From Tieghemostelium lacteum (Eukaryota > Evosea > Eumycetozoa > Dictyosteliales > Raperosteliaceae), in assembly GCA_001606155.1 (NCBI GenBank), contig LODT01000051.1, positions 558,001-622,000 of the forward strand: a stretch of DNA of 64,000 bases, written 5' to 3'. The notes under the pieces were generated by a model. That model saw only the letters and a list, made by a program, of their open reading frames with translations. It was not told where the DNA came from and ran no database searches. Of this stretch, positions 33,072 through 42,381 are shown piece by piece. A program made the position numbers and the translations under genes. Positions within the stretch are counted from its first letter, which is position 1; every line of letters starts with the position of its first letter.

Positions 33072-34176
33072 TTATTTGGGTAACACTTGCTGTCTATTGA
33101 GAGTCTGCTGGTATTTAATATGTGAATACCAAAATGAAGCAATAGTACTGACAGAAAGTCCAAACACCAAAAGTGGTGTAATAAATACATCACCAAACAT
33201 AAACAAACCAATTATAGTCTGTAAGATAGATTTAATCTGACCTGTAATACTAGTTGTCAATGGGCTGTTTACTGTTGAACATAAAAATATAAAATAATTT
33301 AACAAAAATGCTTGAATTGAGGACATAAAGAAACAAAACTATATTTATAAAATATAGATATATTAGTACTAAATAAATCTATAATTGTTTAAGTCTGAAA
33401 TTCACCACAGAGGTTACCTACCTGAAAACCTAAATTTGAATAACCTTCATAGGCTGAGATACCTTGCCATTCAGTGACATAGGTGAGTACGATGGTACCT
33501 GGTATAGATAAAATATTACAATAAAACATCAAACCAAATGTATTTAGACCTGTTTCTTTGGTCTTTTTGGCAATGTAGATTAAATATCCAGCTGTAACAA
33601 TACAATTAAAGAGAATATATAATGATCCTATAAAATCAAATGTAATATCTCCCATACCTGCAATCATTGCTCCCAAGACCATAATGACAACAGATTGTGA
33701 TTCGTCACCGGGTGTTACTTTACCCAGTAGATAATACTCTCCAATGATGACTACTAATGTACTTAGTCTTCTCAATGCACTAAATAGTGGCACATTGGTT
33801 TTTGCAAGTGCTGCTAACCCACTAACCACCATTAATATAAATAGAAATGATAATGAAAATAACTGTTTCAAACAATATATTAATATCCATTCTCTGTGTT
33901 AGATCTAGTCTGTTTTTCCTGTCCACAATCATGACCTACTTTTTTGCATAATTCTTTATTTAGGTCTGGATAGTTGATGACACCTAACTGTTTCATTATG
34001 ACTAAAAAGAAGAGTGAAAATATCATTTGACCTAATGTAAGTGTGTTACTGAAATTGAAATTGTAGTAATTCAACACTGCCTTGTTGAAGAAGGTAATGG
34101 AGACTGAAGTTACACCATATCCAACTGCAACTAAAAGTCCTTTATTGTTGGCTACAAATGTTTTTAGGTTTGACAT
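33072..34176 (-). CDS. Nucleotide-sugar transporter, SLC35D-like
   Basis: Three exons: 34176..33940, 33862..33422, 33338..33072, all joined in phase 0 (donors GTAGGT and GTAGGT, acceptors ACAG and ATAG); 314 residues. Hydrophobic throughout, about nine to ten membrane helices. Family signatures: VSITFFNKAVLNYYNF near the start, KTNVPLFSALRRLSTL, and in the last exon NYFIFLCSTVNSPLTTSITGQIK, the conserved region of UDP-sugar and GDP-mannose antiporters. Such carriers bring activated sugars into the Golgi or ER in exchange for UMP or GMP. The GDP-mannose-specific GALNK motif is not seen, so a UDP-sugar is more likely. Confidence 0.87.
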
Positions 34177-34491
34177 TTTTTACTTAATCTAAACAGAGTG
34201 TGGGAATAATATTCTAGATATTGTTGCCAACTCAGTATTTTTTGTTTGAACTGTATATATGCAAAACAAACAAAAAAAGAAATGAAGGTGTGAATAAAAA
34301 AAAAACTTTCTATCGATTTTTATTTGTAAAAAAATATCAAATTGACACAACCCACACATTCACTCACTTTGTAGATTTAACACCATCCAATTTACTCTAA
34401 AAACAAAATTTAGATTTTTCAGTATAAAGAAAAAGTGTGTGAGAGAACGTGTTTTAGTGTGGTTTGAGAGAGTTAGAGAGAGTGTGCAAAT
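34177..34491. other. Divergent promoter spacer
   Basis: About 315 bp between two start codons. A GA/GT-rich patch (34435-34485, repeated GAGAG) precedes the downstream ATG and probably is 5' UTR. No gene. Confidence 0.5.
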
Positions 34492-36942
34492 ATGGTAAAA
34501 TCAAAATTGTATTTTACAAAAATTTATCATTCTAGATTGCATCCAGTGAAATTCACATTCAACTATGATGTCTATTACTATGTATTTGATTTGGATGAAT
34601 TGGAAAGCGGTCAACTTAACAGCAGAGTCTTTGGATATAATCAATGGAGGATCATTTCCATTCAATCTACTGACTATATAGGAAGAAGTACTGACTCTAT
34701 TCGTAGTAAACTCATCAGACAATTCAAACAACAAGAAGATCAGGAAACTCGTGATAAAGCTCAAAAAGTAGACCAAATACTTTTGATTACCAATGCAAGA
34801 TACTTTAACAAAGCTTTCAATCCTGTGAATTTCTATTATTGCTATGATAAATCTGGTCAGTTGCTGCAGATTGTCGAGGAGATTAATAATACCTTTGGAG
34901 AGACTCACGTGTATTTTCAGAAAATGTCAAATGTGCAAGATAGACATTTAAAGTATCCACTAGCTTCAAAGAACACTCCATACCATGTGTCAAGTCAAAA
35001 AGTATTTCATGTCTCACCTTTTAATACACTGGATGGCATGTATGATAGCTATTTTAGTGATATACAGAAGGGTCAATTTGATATACGTATCAATGTCATT
35101 TCGAATCTAAATTCAGATTCTTTGGAAACTTCTGATATTCCAGACGAAGCACATCAAGAGCAGACATTTGATTACATTATCCTAACACGTCTGTGGTCAA
35201 CTCAAGAACCTTTCGAATTGACTACAAGCAATCTTGTAAAAAATGTACTGTTTAAGTACCCTCTAAGTGCCTTTCTTACCATGCCGAGAATCCTATACAG
35301 AGCAGGTCAACTTCATTACCAAAAGAAACTCAAGGTCTATGCCAAACCTCTTCCACCTCCCACCAAAAACACAACAGTGATCATCCCTCCAACGCCATAC
35401 CAAGAAAAATCAAAAAATTTTGTTTTCGAATTTCTCACTAAATTTCCTTGCGGCCATTTTAGAGTCTTTCTACCTGACAGTGAGGGCAAGCACGACTATA
35501 TAGAGGTTGACAATACTCATTCTAAGTTCCAACAAAAAAATGAAAAGAATCTAGAAAAACCAATTAACCTCTACTCCAATCTCAATGTACATAAAATCAT
35601 TGAAATTGATGTAAAATCGTGGGAGTTTTTTGTAAAGTTATTCGAGGGCCAAAACCCCAGAATTCAAGGTTTCAATCCAAAGTCACTAGGCCTTGCTTAC
35701 ATGGCCAATGACTTCACCTCATCAGATTTACCTACACTTATATTCCTGCTCTGTGACATGACCCTCAGTAACCAACACCAAATCATCAGTTGTACAAAAT
35801 CACAATTTAACAGTCTACAGCTTCATTCATCATTCGGTGACCTGTACCACTTTATAAGTGACCCTGTTAATCTTTTCTCTATATTCTTCCAATCTCCAAA
35901 TGATTCCAGTGCTGAGTCTTATGCATACTGTATAAATTCAGTTGCACACTACAATGGTATCATTACCGATCTAAAATTAAAAGAAAACATGAACATCCTG
36001 GAAATTGAACCAAACTGGACACAGTCCATCCAAGGACTCTTATTACACTACGTAAACTCTAAATTGACCAACTATAGCTATACCATTATCATATCAGACA
36101 CCAAGAAATATAATTTTATCCAAACCCTAATCACAGAGTCCAATATCCAAACTGACAAAATCTCCATTTTGAATTTAAATTTTAAACAATTTTGTAATAA
36201 TAATATTAATAGTAATAATACATCAAAGAAATTCGATAGAATAATATCATTGGAATCACTAGAGTGTTCATTACAAGATATCCATCGTAATGACAGAATT
36301 CCCTACTTTTTGGAGAGATCCAATCAATTGTTAAAACCTAAAGTAACATCATTATTATCACCTAAACAACCATGTATTTATATTCAATCAATAACAGGAC
36401 CATATCAACAGTATCAGGAGTTGTTCAATAAGAAACCAATATCAAGTCATGAGAATATAGGTATTCTACAGAGAATTTCTAATAAATTGTCATCTAGATT
36501 ATGGACAACATTCAGTGCATTCCAGTTAAATCCATTTCAATTAGAAGAGAGATATGATCATTTAATGAAAACTCTATCAAAGGGATACATTAACGGTCAC
36601 TTTGAATCATCTCATCATCAGTCTATTAGTGGTGACCATGACTCACCTTTACTATTAGAACAGTGTCAGAACTCACCTTACTTTAAATTCAGTGAAATTG
36701 TCAATATGGATGACTATTCACTACAACTGGAACAGTGGTTACAAAAGTCACTAGACCCTGACAACCTATCTGCCTATTCAAAAGCTATACAATCACTGGT
36801 AAAATCCAATGGTTGTACACTAAAAATGAATCAACAGGAAATCAATGAGATTTTTCTAGCAGTTCAATATCATCTCTCTTATTTAATCTCCAGTTTTAGA
36901 TCAGTGTGGTCAACTTCTAAAATTATACTGGAGTTCAAATAA
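34492..36942 (+). CDS. DUF1365 - cyclopropane-fatty-acid-synthase-like fusion with eroded SAM site
   Basis: Single exon, 816 residues. Residues 1-290 are a DUF1365 domain (FTKIYHSRLHPVKFTFNYDV, NARYFNKAFNPVNFYYCYD, HVSPFN). A linker leads to a region like CFA/mycolic acid methyltransferases (about 470-816): SVAHYNGI, then NILEIEPNWTQS where active enzymes have LDIGCGWG, FDRIISLESLEC, and FLERSNQLLKPK. The glycines of the SAM-binding loop are replaced, so methyl transfer may be lost. In plants DUF1365 and CFA synthase occur in one chain behind an FAD oxidase domain; in bacteria they are neighbours. Here the oxidase part is absent. Probable lipid role, mechanism unknown. Confidence 0.75.
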   Translation: MVKSKLYFTKIYHSRLHPVKFTFNYDVYYYVFDLDELESGQLNSRVFGYNQWRIISIQSTDYIGRSTDSIRSKLIRQFKQQEDQETRDKAQKVDQILLITNARYFNKAFNPVNFYYCYDKSGQLLQIVEEINNTFGETHVYFQKMSNVQDRHLKYPLASKNTPYHVSSQKVFHVSPFNTLDGMYDSYFSDIQKGQFDIRINVISNLNSDSLETSDIPDEAHQEQTFDYIILTRLWSTQEPFELTTSNLVKNVLFKYPLSAFLTMPRILYRAGQLHYQKKLKVYAKPLPPPTKNTTVIIPPTPYQEKSKNFVFEFLTKFPCGHFRVFLPDSEGKHDYIEVDNTHSKFQQKNEKNLEKPINLYSNLNVHKIIEIDVKSWEFFVKLFEGQNPRIQGFNPKSLGLAYMANDFTSSDLPTLIFLLCDMTLSNQHQIISCTKSQFNSLQLHSSFGDLYHFISDPVNLFSIFFQSPNDSSAESYAYCINSVAHYNGIITDLKLKENMNILEIEPNWTQSIQGLLLHYVNSKLTNYSYTIIISDTKKYNFIQTLITESNIQTDKISILNLNFKQFCNNNINSNNTSKKFDRIISLESLECSLQDIHRNDRIPYFLERSNQLLKPKVTSLLSPKQPCIYIQSITGPYQQYQELFNKKPISSHENIGILQRISNKLSSRLWTTFSAFQLNPFQLEERYDHLMKTLSKGYINGHFESSHHQSISGDHDSPLLLEQCQNSPYFKFSEIVNMDDYSLQLEQWLQKSLDPDNLSAYSKAIQSLVKSNGCTLKMNQQEINEIFLAVQYHLSYLISSFRSVWSTSKIILEFK

Positions 36943-37113
36943 ATAAATTTTCTATCCTCTCTTTTTCATATACCCTCTATAATAATTTCACTATATTTTT
37001 GTGTGTTTATATAGATATAGAGAAGGTTTTATTATGTATTACAAAAAACATTGTTGATTAGTCAAATCATCATCTTCGATACACTCTTCCTTTGTGAGTG
37101 CTTATTATGAATC

Positions 37114-37899
37114 CTATTTCAAGAAATTGACGGCTGATGAAATAACTTTTCCAATTGAATCATCTAAATCATCAGATTCTGGTAATTTAATTCCAACTCT
37201 GTCTACTATAACACTTGGATCACTTTCCATTACAATTCTTTTGCGATAAAGTATGATTTAGTATGCAATATCCCTGTTTGTTTGTATTTTAACATGTACT
37301 GATATACCTACCCTTCATCAAGAATCTCATCTAATGTCAATAATGTATAATTTATTCCATCCAAAACTGTTTTTTTGTTAATTTGATTACTTTAAAATAT
37401 GTTAGTATGCTATTGAACCTAATTTACTGTTTACAGAAAGTACATACTCTAATAAAGTCTCTAAGGAATCTGTAAATGTATTTAATGCGTATAATAATGC
37501 AATTTCATTTTGATCACTGTCACCAACCATATATATTATAATATTACTATAGGCTCTATAAACAATTAAATAATTTTCTAATAATGCAATTTCGCCTAAG
37601 TGTTGCATGTGGGGGTTATATTGTCAATATATGTCTATTCAAAATCTGACGGAACAAGATATAATCATTCAAACCTACCATTTGCTTTACTAGTTTTTTC
37701 AAATACTTTTTTTTCAAATGCCTTTTGTTTATTTACATTCTCAAAATCATTTCTAAAATACTTTGCTATCACTCTGTTTCCTTTATTATCTATAATAAAG
37801 AATGCGTTTACTGTATATAGCTGCATAAAACATGGTATTAGTATTTAATTTCAATCTTATTTGCAATGGTTATAATAGAATATCTACAAAAGATGACAT
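37114..37899 (-). CDS. copZ: Coatomer subunit zeta (COPI)
   Basis: Five short exons: 37899..37888 (four codons), 37820..37679, 37595..37448, 37389..37312, 37237..37114; 167 residues. The joined protein reads through the zeta-COP longin domain: MSSF-LYTVNAFFIIDNKGNRV, KQKAFEKKVFEKT, GEIALLENYLIVYRAYSNI, DSLETLLDNQINKKTVLDG, TLDEILDEGIVMESDPSVIV. Zeta-COP is the small subunit of the COPI coat, partnered with gamma-COP, for Golgi-to-ER and intra-Golgi vesicles. Length fits the family. Frames are broken everywhere by introns of 52-83 bp, so the gene is invisible to simple open-frame search. All four junctions have GT-AG and restore family-like sequence. Confidence 0.93.
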
Positions 37900-38311
37900 C
37901 TCTAATTTAAAGAAGGAATTGATGTGTACGTGTGAACTTTGACAAATCAAATGAAAAATCATAAAAAAAAAAAATAATATAAAGATAAAATAAAATAAAA
38001 TTTAATTTATAAATGATAAGATCATACAATATATTTAATATTTTATATTTCTATTGGTATTAATTATTTCAATTTATATGAATAAAAAATCCAAAAGATA
38101 TCCCATTTTTTAAATACATTTCTTATATAATTATTTTTTTATTTAATTTATTTTATACTAAATCTTTGGGTTTATAATTTATTTGTAGAAGGGTAGAAAA
38201 AACACTTTACTTATATATTCCATTTAAATTAATCTATTAAAACTAACATTTTTACAATTTTTTATTTATTTTTATATTTCGTTCGTTTTTTAATAAATCA
38301 ATCATTTCACA
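37900..38311. other. Divergent promoter spacer
   Basis: Between copZ and the CCDC137-like gene. Very AT-rich. Contains a copy of the TTCGTTCGTTTTTT element near its right end; nothing else recognised. Confidence 0.5.
38278..38291 (+). promoter_or_regulatory. Candidate nucleolar-gene promoter element (copy 2)
   Basis: TTCGTTCGTTTTTT, 20 bp before the ATG of the CCDC137-like gene. Identical to the copies at 5557 and 46259. Confidence 0.5.
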
Positions 38312-39520
38312 ATGAAAGCTAAACTTAAATTACATGATCCATATTGTACACGTAAACCTATTGTTGATGTAAACAAAGATAAAGATAAAGCATTTAAAGA
38401 GAAAAAAGGCAATAGTTTATCAAAATCACTACAGAAATTAATTGAGAGTAAACAATTAATTAAAGAAATTGATAGAAAGAATAAACTAAAAAGCACAAAG
38501 AAACAAAATGTTAAACCTACAACAACAACAACTACTACTACTACTACTACTACTACTACAATAAGTGATAATACATCTACTGATAATAATAATAATCAAA
38601 AAGAACAAGATCAAAAAACTATAGTAACACAACCAAAAAAAAAGAATACCAATAAATTTAAACAAGAACTAACAACAATGGATATTGAAACTGATACTTC
38701 TAAGGAGATGCAAAGATTGAAAGAGTTATATCATGCTGGTGGTAAAGTTGATTTACCTGAACAGAAAAAGAATGATCCAACTGCACAAATTATAAAGAAA
38801 TTAAAAGGTGAAAATGATTGGGACTATATGAATAGGGTTAGAAGAGAATTACAAGCTCAGGCTAGAAAGAATACCAATACTCATCAGAAAACAAAAGATC
38901 GTTTGGCACAAATGAAACTGAAACAAAAACTAAAGAAAAAGGGTATAAAGTATTCAGATTATGTAGCTCAACAAGAGAGATTGAGATTAGAGCAAGAAGA
39001 AGCTGAAGAGGAAAAACAGAGAAATGAGAAAAAGTTAAATAAAAAAGAGAAAAAACAAGGTGAAAAGGGGGGAAAAGATGAGGAAGAGGAAAAACCAAAA
39101 GACGAAAAACAGTTACAACAAGAACAAATCAGAAAGAGAATAGTTCAACAACACAAGAAAAGAAAGTTTGATGATTTTTCAGAGATGAAAGATGAAATCA
39201 AATTTGGAGAACAAGCTAATAGACCACCTATGGAGTTACCAACTCTAAAGGATTTTCAAACAAAGAGTAAACTACAATCTGTTGCATCATCTAAAAGAGA
39301 ATATCTGTGGCAACAACAGCAACAAGATGGTCAAGAGAAAACTCATTATAATAGTAACTTGGATGAAGATGAGGATTCTACAGATTCTGTTGAAATGAAT
39401 AAAAAGAGAAATTTAGAATTATTAAAAGCTAAAGTTCAAGATAATTATCAACAGGCAAAGAAAAGAAAGATTCAATTGGCCAAAATGCAAATGGAAAAGG
39501 CAAAATTAAAATCTAAATAA
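38312..39520 (+). CDS. CCDC137-like basic coiled-coil nuclear protein
   Basis: Single exon, 402 residues, extremely rich in Lys, Glu and Gln. A Thr/Lys leader includes a run of about 17 Thr. Long charged helices follow, then the block KFGEQANRPPMELPTLKDF, which resembles the conserved part of CCDC137 family proteins (FGxxxxxPPxL). Another typical block is NDWDYMNRVRRELQ. CCDC137 is a nuclear RNA-binding protein found in the nucleolus and on chromosomes. The call is by motif resemblance and composition. The nucleolar promoter element just upstream supports a ribosome-biogenesis context. Confidence 0.65.
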   Translation: MKAKLKLHDPYCTRKPIVDVNKDKDKAFKEKKGNSLSKSLQKLIESKQLIKEIDRKNKLKSTKKQNVKPTTTTTTTTTTTTTTISDNTSTDNNNNQKEQDQKTIVTQPKKKNTNKFKQELTTMDIETDTSKEMQRLKELYHAGGKVDLPEQKKNDPTAQIIKKLKGENDWDYMNRVRRELQAQARKNTNTHQKTKDRLAQMKLKQKLKKKGIKYSDYVAQQERLRLEQEEAEEEKQRNEKKLNKKEKKQGEKGGKDEEEEKPKDEKQLQQEQIRKRIVQQHKKRKFDDFSEMKDEIKFGEQANRPPMELPTLKDFQTKSKLQSVASSKREYLWQQQQQDGQEKTHYNSNLDEDEDSTDSVEMNKKRNLELLKAKVQDNYQQAKKRKIQLAKMQMEKAKLKSK

Positions 39521-39664
39521 AAGGGTATTGTAAATAATATTAGGTATCATCTCCCATCCTCCCCAAGAAATATCTTGAAAATATCACCCCAAATTTCAGT
39601 GTGGGAAAATGAAATTATCTTTTTTTTTTTTTCTATTTTTATTATAATTATAAGATTGTGTAGA

Positions 39665-40685
39665 ATGAGTAGAGTAAATTGGTTAAATCAAAGTATAAGG
39701 TTACTACATAGAACTACTACAAATAAGATCAATGTGAATAGCAGTATTTTCGGTGGTGGTAGTATATTACCAATAAAATCAAAATCCCATGAAAACAATG
39801 ACAAACACTACAACAATAACTATAGCAATAACAGTAACAATACAAAGAATAACGACAGAAAATATTTAATTGGAGGTGGAAGTGCTTCCATTTTAATGTT
39901 AGGAGCTGGATATATTATATGTCAAGAATGTTTTGAAGAAAGTGAACATCATGTTACGCAGGTATCTACAAGATTTCAATATCCAAAAGTATTAAACAAA
40001 GAAGAAAATCTATACTATCGTTTGATTTGTATTGGTCAGAGAAAAATGAGATTCCTAAGTATGTATCTAGTGTAAATTTGTTAGATAGTAAAGAGATATT
40101 AATATGGTTTGATAATGTTTAGATATTGGATTATATTCAGTAGGAATTTATATAAATTCAGATATAGCTAAAGTGAAATTAGAAGAGGTGTTACTCCTTG
40201 AGAAAGAACAATTTTGTAAAAATAGAGAGGAAATCAAGGATAAGATATTAGAGAGAGGTATAGGTGTATCTATAAAGATTAGACCTACAAAGAAAGTGCA
40301 TTGGGATCACTTATACAATGGTCTTCAGAATCCATTGATTATGATATTGTTAAAGAAACATAACATGTCTTTGAATGAAATTGATGTATTATTGAATGAA
40401 CTCCGATCAGCAATGCCAAGTAACAAAGAGATCCCAACAACATGTCAAATTGATTTTGTTAAAAAGGAGGGAACCAACGGACAATCTGGTGCACTATTAG
40501 TGCTTTACAATGAGAAACCAATTAAAGAGATACAAGACAGACGTCTCAGTGATGCTCTATTTGATTTCTATTTAGGTGATCATTCTAAACTACCTGATGT
40601 CAGAGACAAATTCTTTGAGAATCTTTGGCTCATTACAAGAGAACAACAACCTAATAAGGTACATATCAGTAATTTTGGATTCTAA
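39665..40685 (+). CDS. Mitochondrial chalcone-isomerase-like protein (AIM18/AIM46-like)
   Basis: Exon 1 is 39665..40058, the intron 40059..40122 (GTATGT...TTTAG), exon 2 is 40123..40685; 318 residues. ATG 39665 (MSRVNWLNQSIRLLHR) gives a mitochondrial-type presequence; the open frame above it lacks ATG. An Asn-rich segment and one membrane helix (GGGSASILMLGAGYIIC) follow. The C-terminal domain reads LICIGQRKMRFLNIGLYSVG, IYINSD, then a helical bundle with IDFVKKEGTNGQSG and LSDALFDFYLGD, the chalcone-isomerase-like fold of fungal AIM18/AIM46. Those proteins are non-catalytic, bind haem or fatty acid, and sit in the inner membrane. Its stop lies 25 bp from the stop of rpiA on the other strand. 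Confidence 0.75.
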
Positions 40686-40710
40686 TTATAATTGACAATG
40701 TGTTTTATTA

Positions 40711-41484
40711 TTATTTGGATCTTAGTTTTATTGTACCATCAGTCTGTCCGAAATAAACTTTCTTGGTCATGTTAATAAATAGACCATGTTCTACAACACC
40801 TGGTATCATTTTAAGTTGTACATTTAGTTTCTCAATTTCATGTTGAGAATTTAGAGATTGGAATGTGGCATCTAATACAAAGTTTCCATTGTCTGTTACA
40901 ACAGGACCAGCTTTGTTGACTGCCATTCTGAGAGTAGCTTTTAGATTAAATGGTGCTTGTGAGAGTTGTTTGATAATTGGTACATAGGCCATTGGATGTA
41001 CTTCAATTGGAATACCTTTCTTCCAATTTTGACCAAACTCTACAGAGTCTTTACTGTAGTCTGCAACAATAACCAATTCTTTACTGGCATGAGCAACAAT
41101 CTTCTCTTGTAGCTGACATCCACCACCTCCTTTAATTAGATTAAAATGTTGATCTACCTCATCAGCACCGTCAATGGTTATGTCGAGTTCAGGTGTAATA
41201 GAGAGATCAGATAACTTTAAACCAGCCTCTATAATCAACTGTCTGGATTGAAAAGAAGTTGGTACACAAATACAATCAGTGTAACCAAGTTCCTTAATCT
41301 TATCAACTACATATTTTACAGTACTTCCACTACCTATACCAACTCTCTGTCCATTCTTTACATTGTCTTCCACTGCTCTGTATCCTGCTAATTTCTTTGC
41401 ATCATCTAGTAATTTCTTATCTGCCATTATGTTGAATGTATTCTTTAATAAATATGTTACTCTAGCTGTACAACTCTTAAACAT
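40711..41484 (-). CDS. rpiA: Ribose-5-phosphate isomerase A
   Basis: Interconverts ribose-5-phosphate and ribulose-5-phosphate in the non-oxidative pentose phosphate pathway. Single exon, 257 residues. Motifs are complete: GIGSGSTVKYVVD (phosphate loop), TSFQSRQLI, DITIDGADEVD with the catalytic Asp, LIKGGGGCQLQEKIVA with the Lys/Glu region, VIVADYSKDS, IPIEVHPMAYV, TDNGNFVLDA and PGVVEHGLF. The start at 41484 adds about 19 residues (MFKSCTARVTYLLKNTFNI) before MADKK, where most cytosolic enzymes would begin; the extra segment might be an organelle-targeting signal or simply an upstream ATG. Confidence 0.95.
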   Translation of the reverse strand: MFKSCTARVTYLLKNTFNIMADKKLLDDAKKLAGYRAVEDNVKNGQRVGIGSGSTVKYVVDKIKELGYTDCICVPTSFQSRQLIIEAGLKLSDLSITPELDITIDGADEVDQHFNLIKGGGGCQLQEKIVAHASKELVIVADYSKDSVEFGQNWKKGIPIEVHPMAYVPIIKQLSQAPFNLKATLRMAVNKAGPVVTDNGNFVLDATFQSLNSQHEIEKLNVQLKMIPGVVEHGLFINMTKKVYFGQTDGTIKLRSK

Positions 41485-41709
41485 ACAAAAAAATAAGAAT
41501 AAAAAAAATTAAATTAAGGTGTGTGAAGATGGAGAGGAAAGGAATAGAAGAGGAATGCAAAATTTTTTTTTTCCGGTTCTACAACTTTGCCGAAGAGGAA
41601 ATTTGGAGGTTCTTGAAATAAAAGAAGAGGAAATTTATTATTATTATGATTGAATTGTTGAGATTATATATCTTCTGGTTTTAGACCATCATAAATGCCG
41701 TGCCATTTT

Positions 41710-42201
41710 TTATAAAACTTTCATTCCAGGTTCAGAACCCACATCAGTAGTTGCTAATAGTACTTTAGTGGAGTCATCATCAGATGCACATAAGACCATA
41801 CCTTCACTGATACCAAATTTATTTGCTTTAGGTTTTAGATTTGCAACCATAATTACATTTTTACCTACTAGTGTCTCTGGGTTTGGATAATATTTCTTTA
41901 TACCACTGTACACAGTTCTAATGTCAGGGGTCTCTTCAGTTTGAGTGTTTCCATTGGCATCTGTAATTGTGTTTTTCTTTTTACCCAATAGTAATTGAAA
42001 TTTAATTAATTTCTTGGCACCCTCTATGTGTTCTGCTTTTAGTACCTCTGCTACTCTTAAATCCACTTTAAAAAAGTCATCCAATTCAATTTCTCCAGGT
42101 GCTTGTGGCATTTTATTACCACCACCACAACATGATGCATAGTTTCTCACCAAACTATATATAGGAGCATTTTTATTCAACAATGAACGAATGGCAATCA
42201 T
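41710..42201 (-). CDS. EMAPII/Arc1-type tRNA-binding domain protein, probably mitochondrial
   Basis: Single exon, 163 residues. The N-terminus (MIAIRSLLNKNAPIYSLVRNYASCC) looks like a mitochondrial presequence. The rest is one OB-fold tRNA-binding domain: FFKVDLRVAEVLKAEHIEGA, IRTVYSGIKKYYPNPETLVGK, VIMVANLKPKANKFGISEGM, LCASDDD. Such domains help tRNA synthetases hold tRNA (C-terminus of MetRS/TyrRS, yeast Arc1, AIMP1). The frame ends GSEPGMKVL; a plus-one frame right after the stop continues with KKWHGIYDGLKPEDI and its own stop, which resembles the usual end of the domain, so the 3' end may contain an indel. Confidence 0.85.
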   Translation of the reverse strand: MIAIRSLLNKNAPIYSLVRNYASCCGGGNKMPQAPGEIELDDFFKVDLRVAEVLKAEHIEGAKKLIKFQLLLGKKKNTITDANGNTQTEETPDIRTVYSGIKKYYPNPETLVGKNVIMVANLKPKANKFGISEGMVLCASDDDSTKVLLATTDVGSEPGMKVL

Positions 42202-42381
42202 TTTCCCACAAAAATTGTAAAAATTATAATCACAAAAAAAAACAAAAAAATTGTAAATTTCAGTTATTGATCACTCTTATGTCAAGATCTTTATTAAGGC
42301 AGATTACCCAATATTAATATTAACCCCTCAAAATTTAAAATTTTTATTTTATTTTTTTTTTTTTAATTTAGTTGATAAAAG

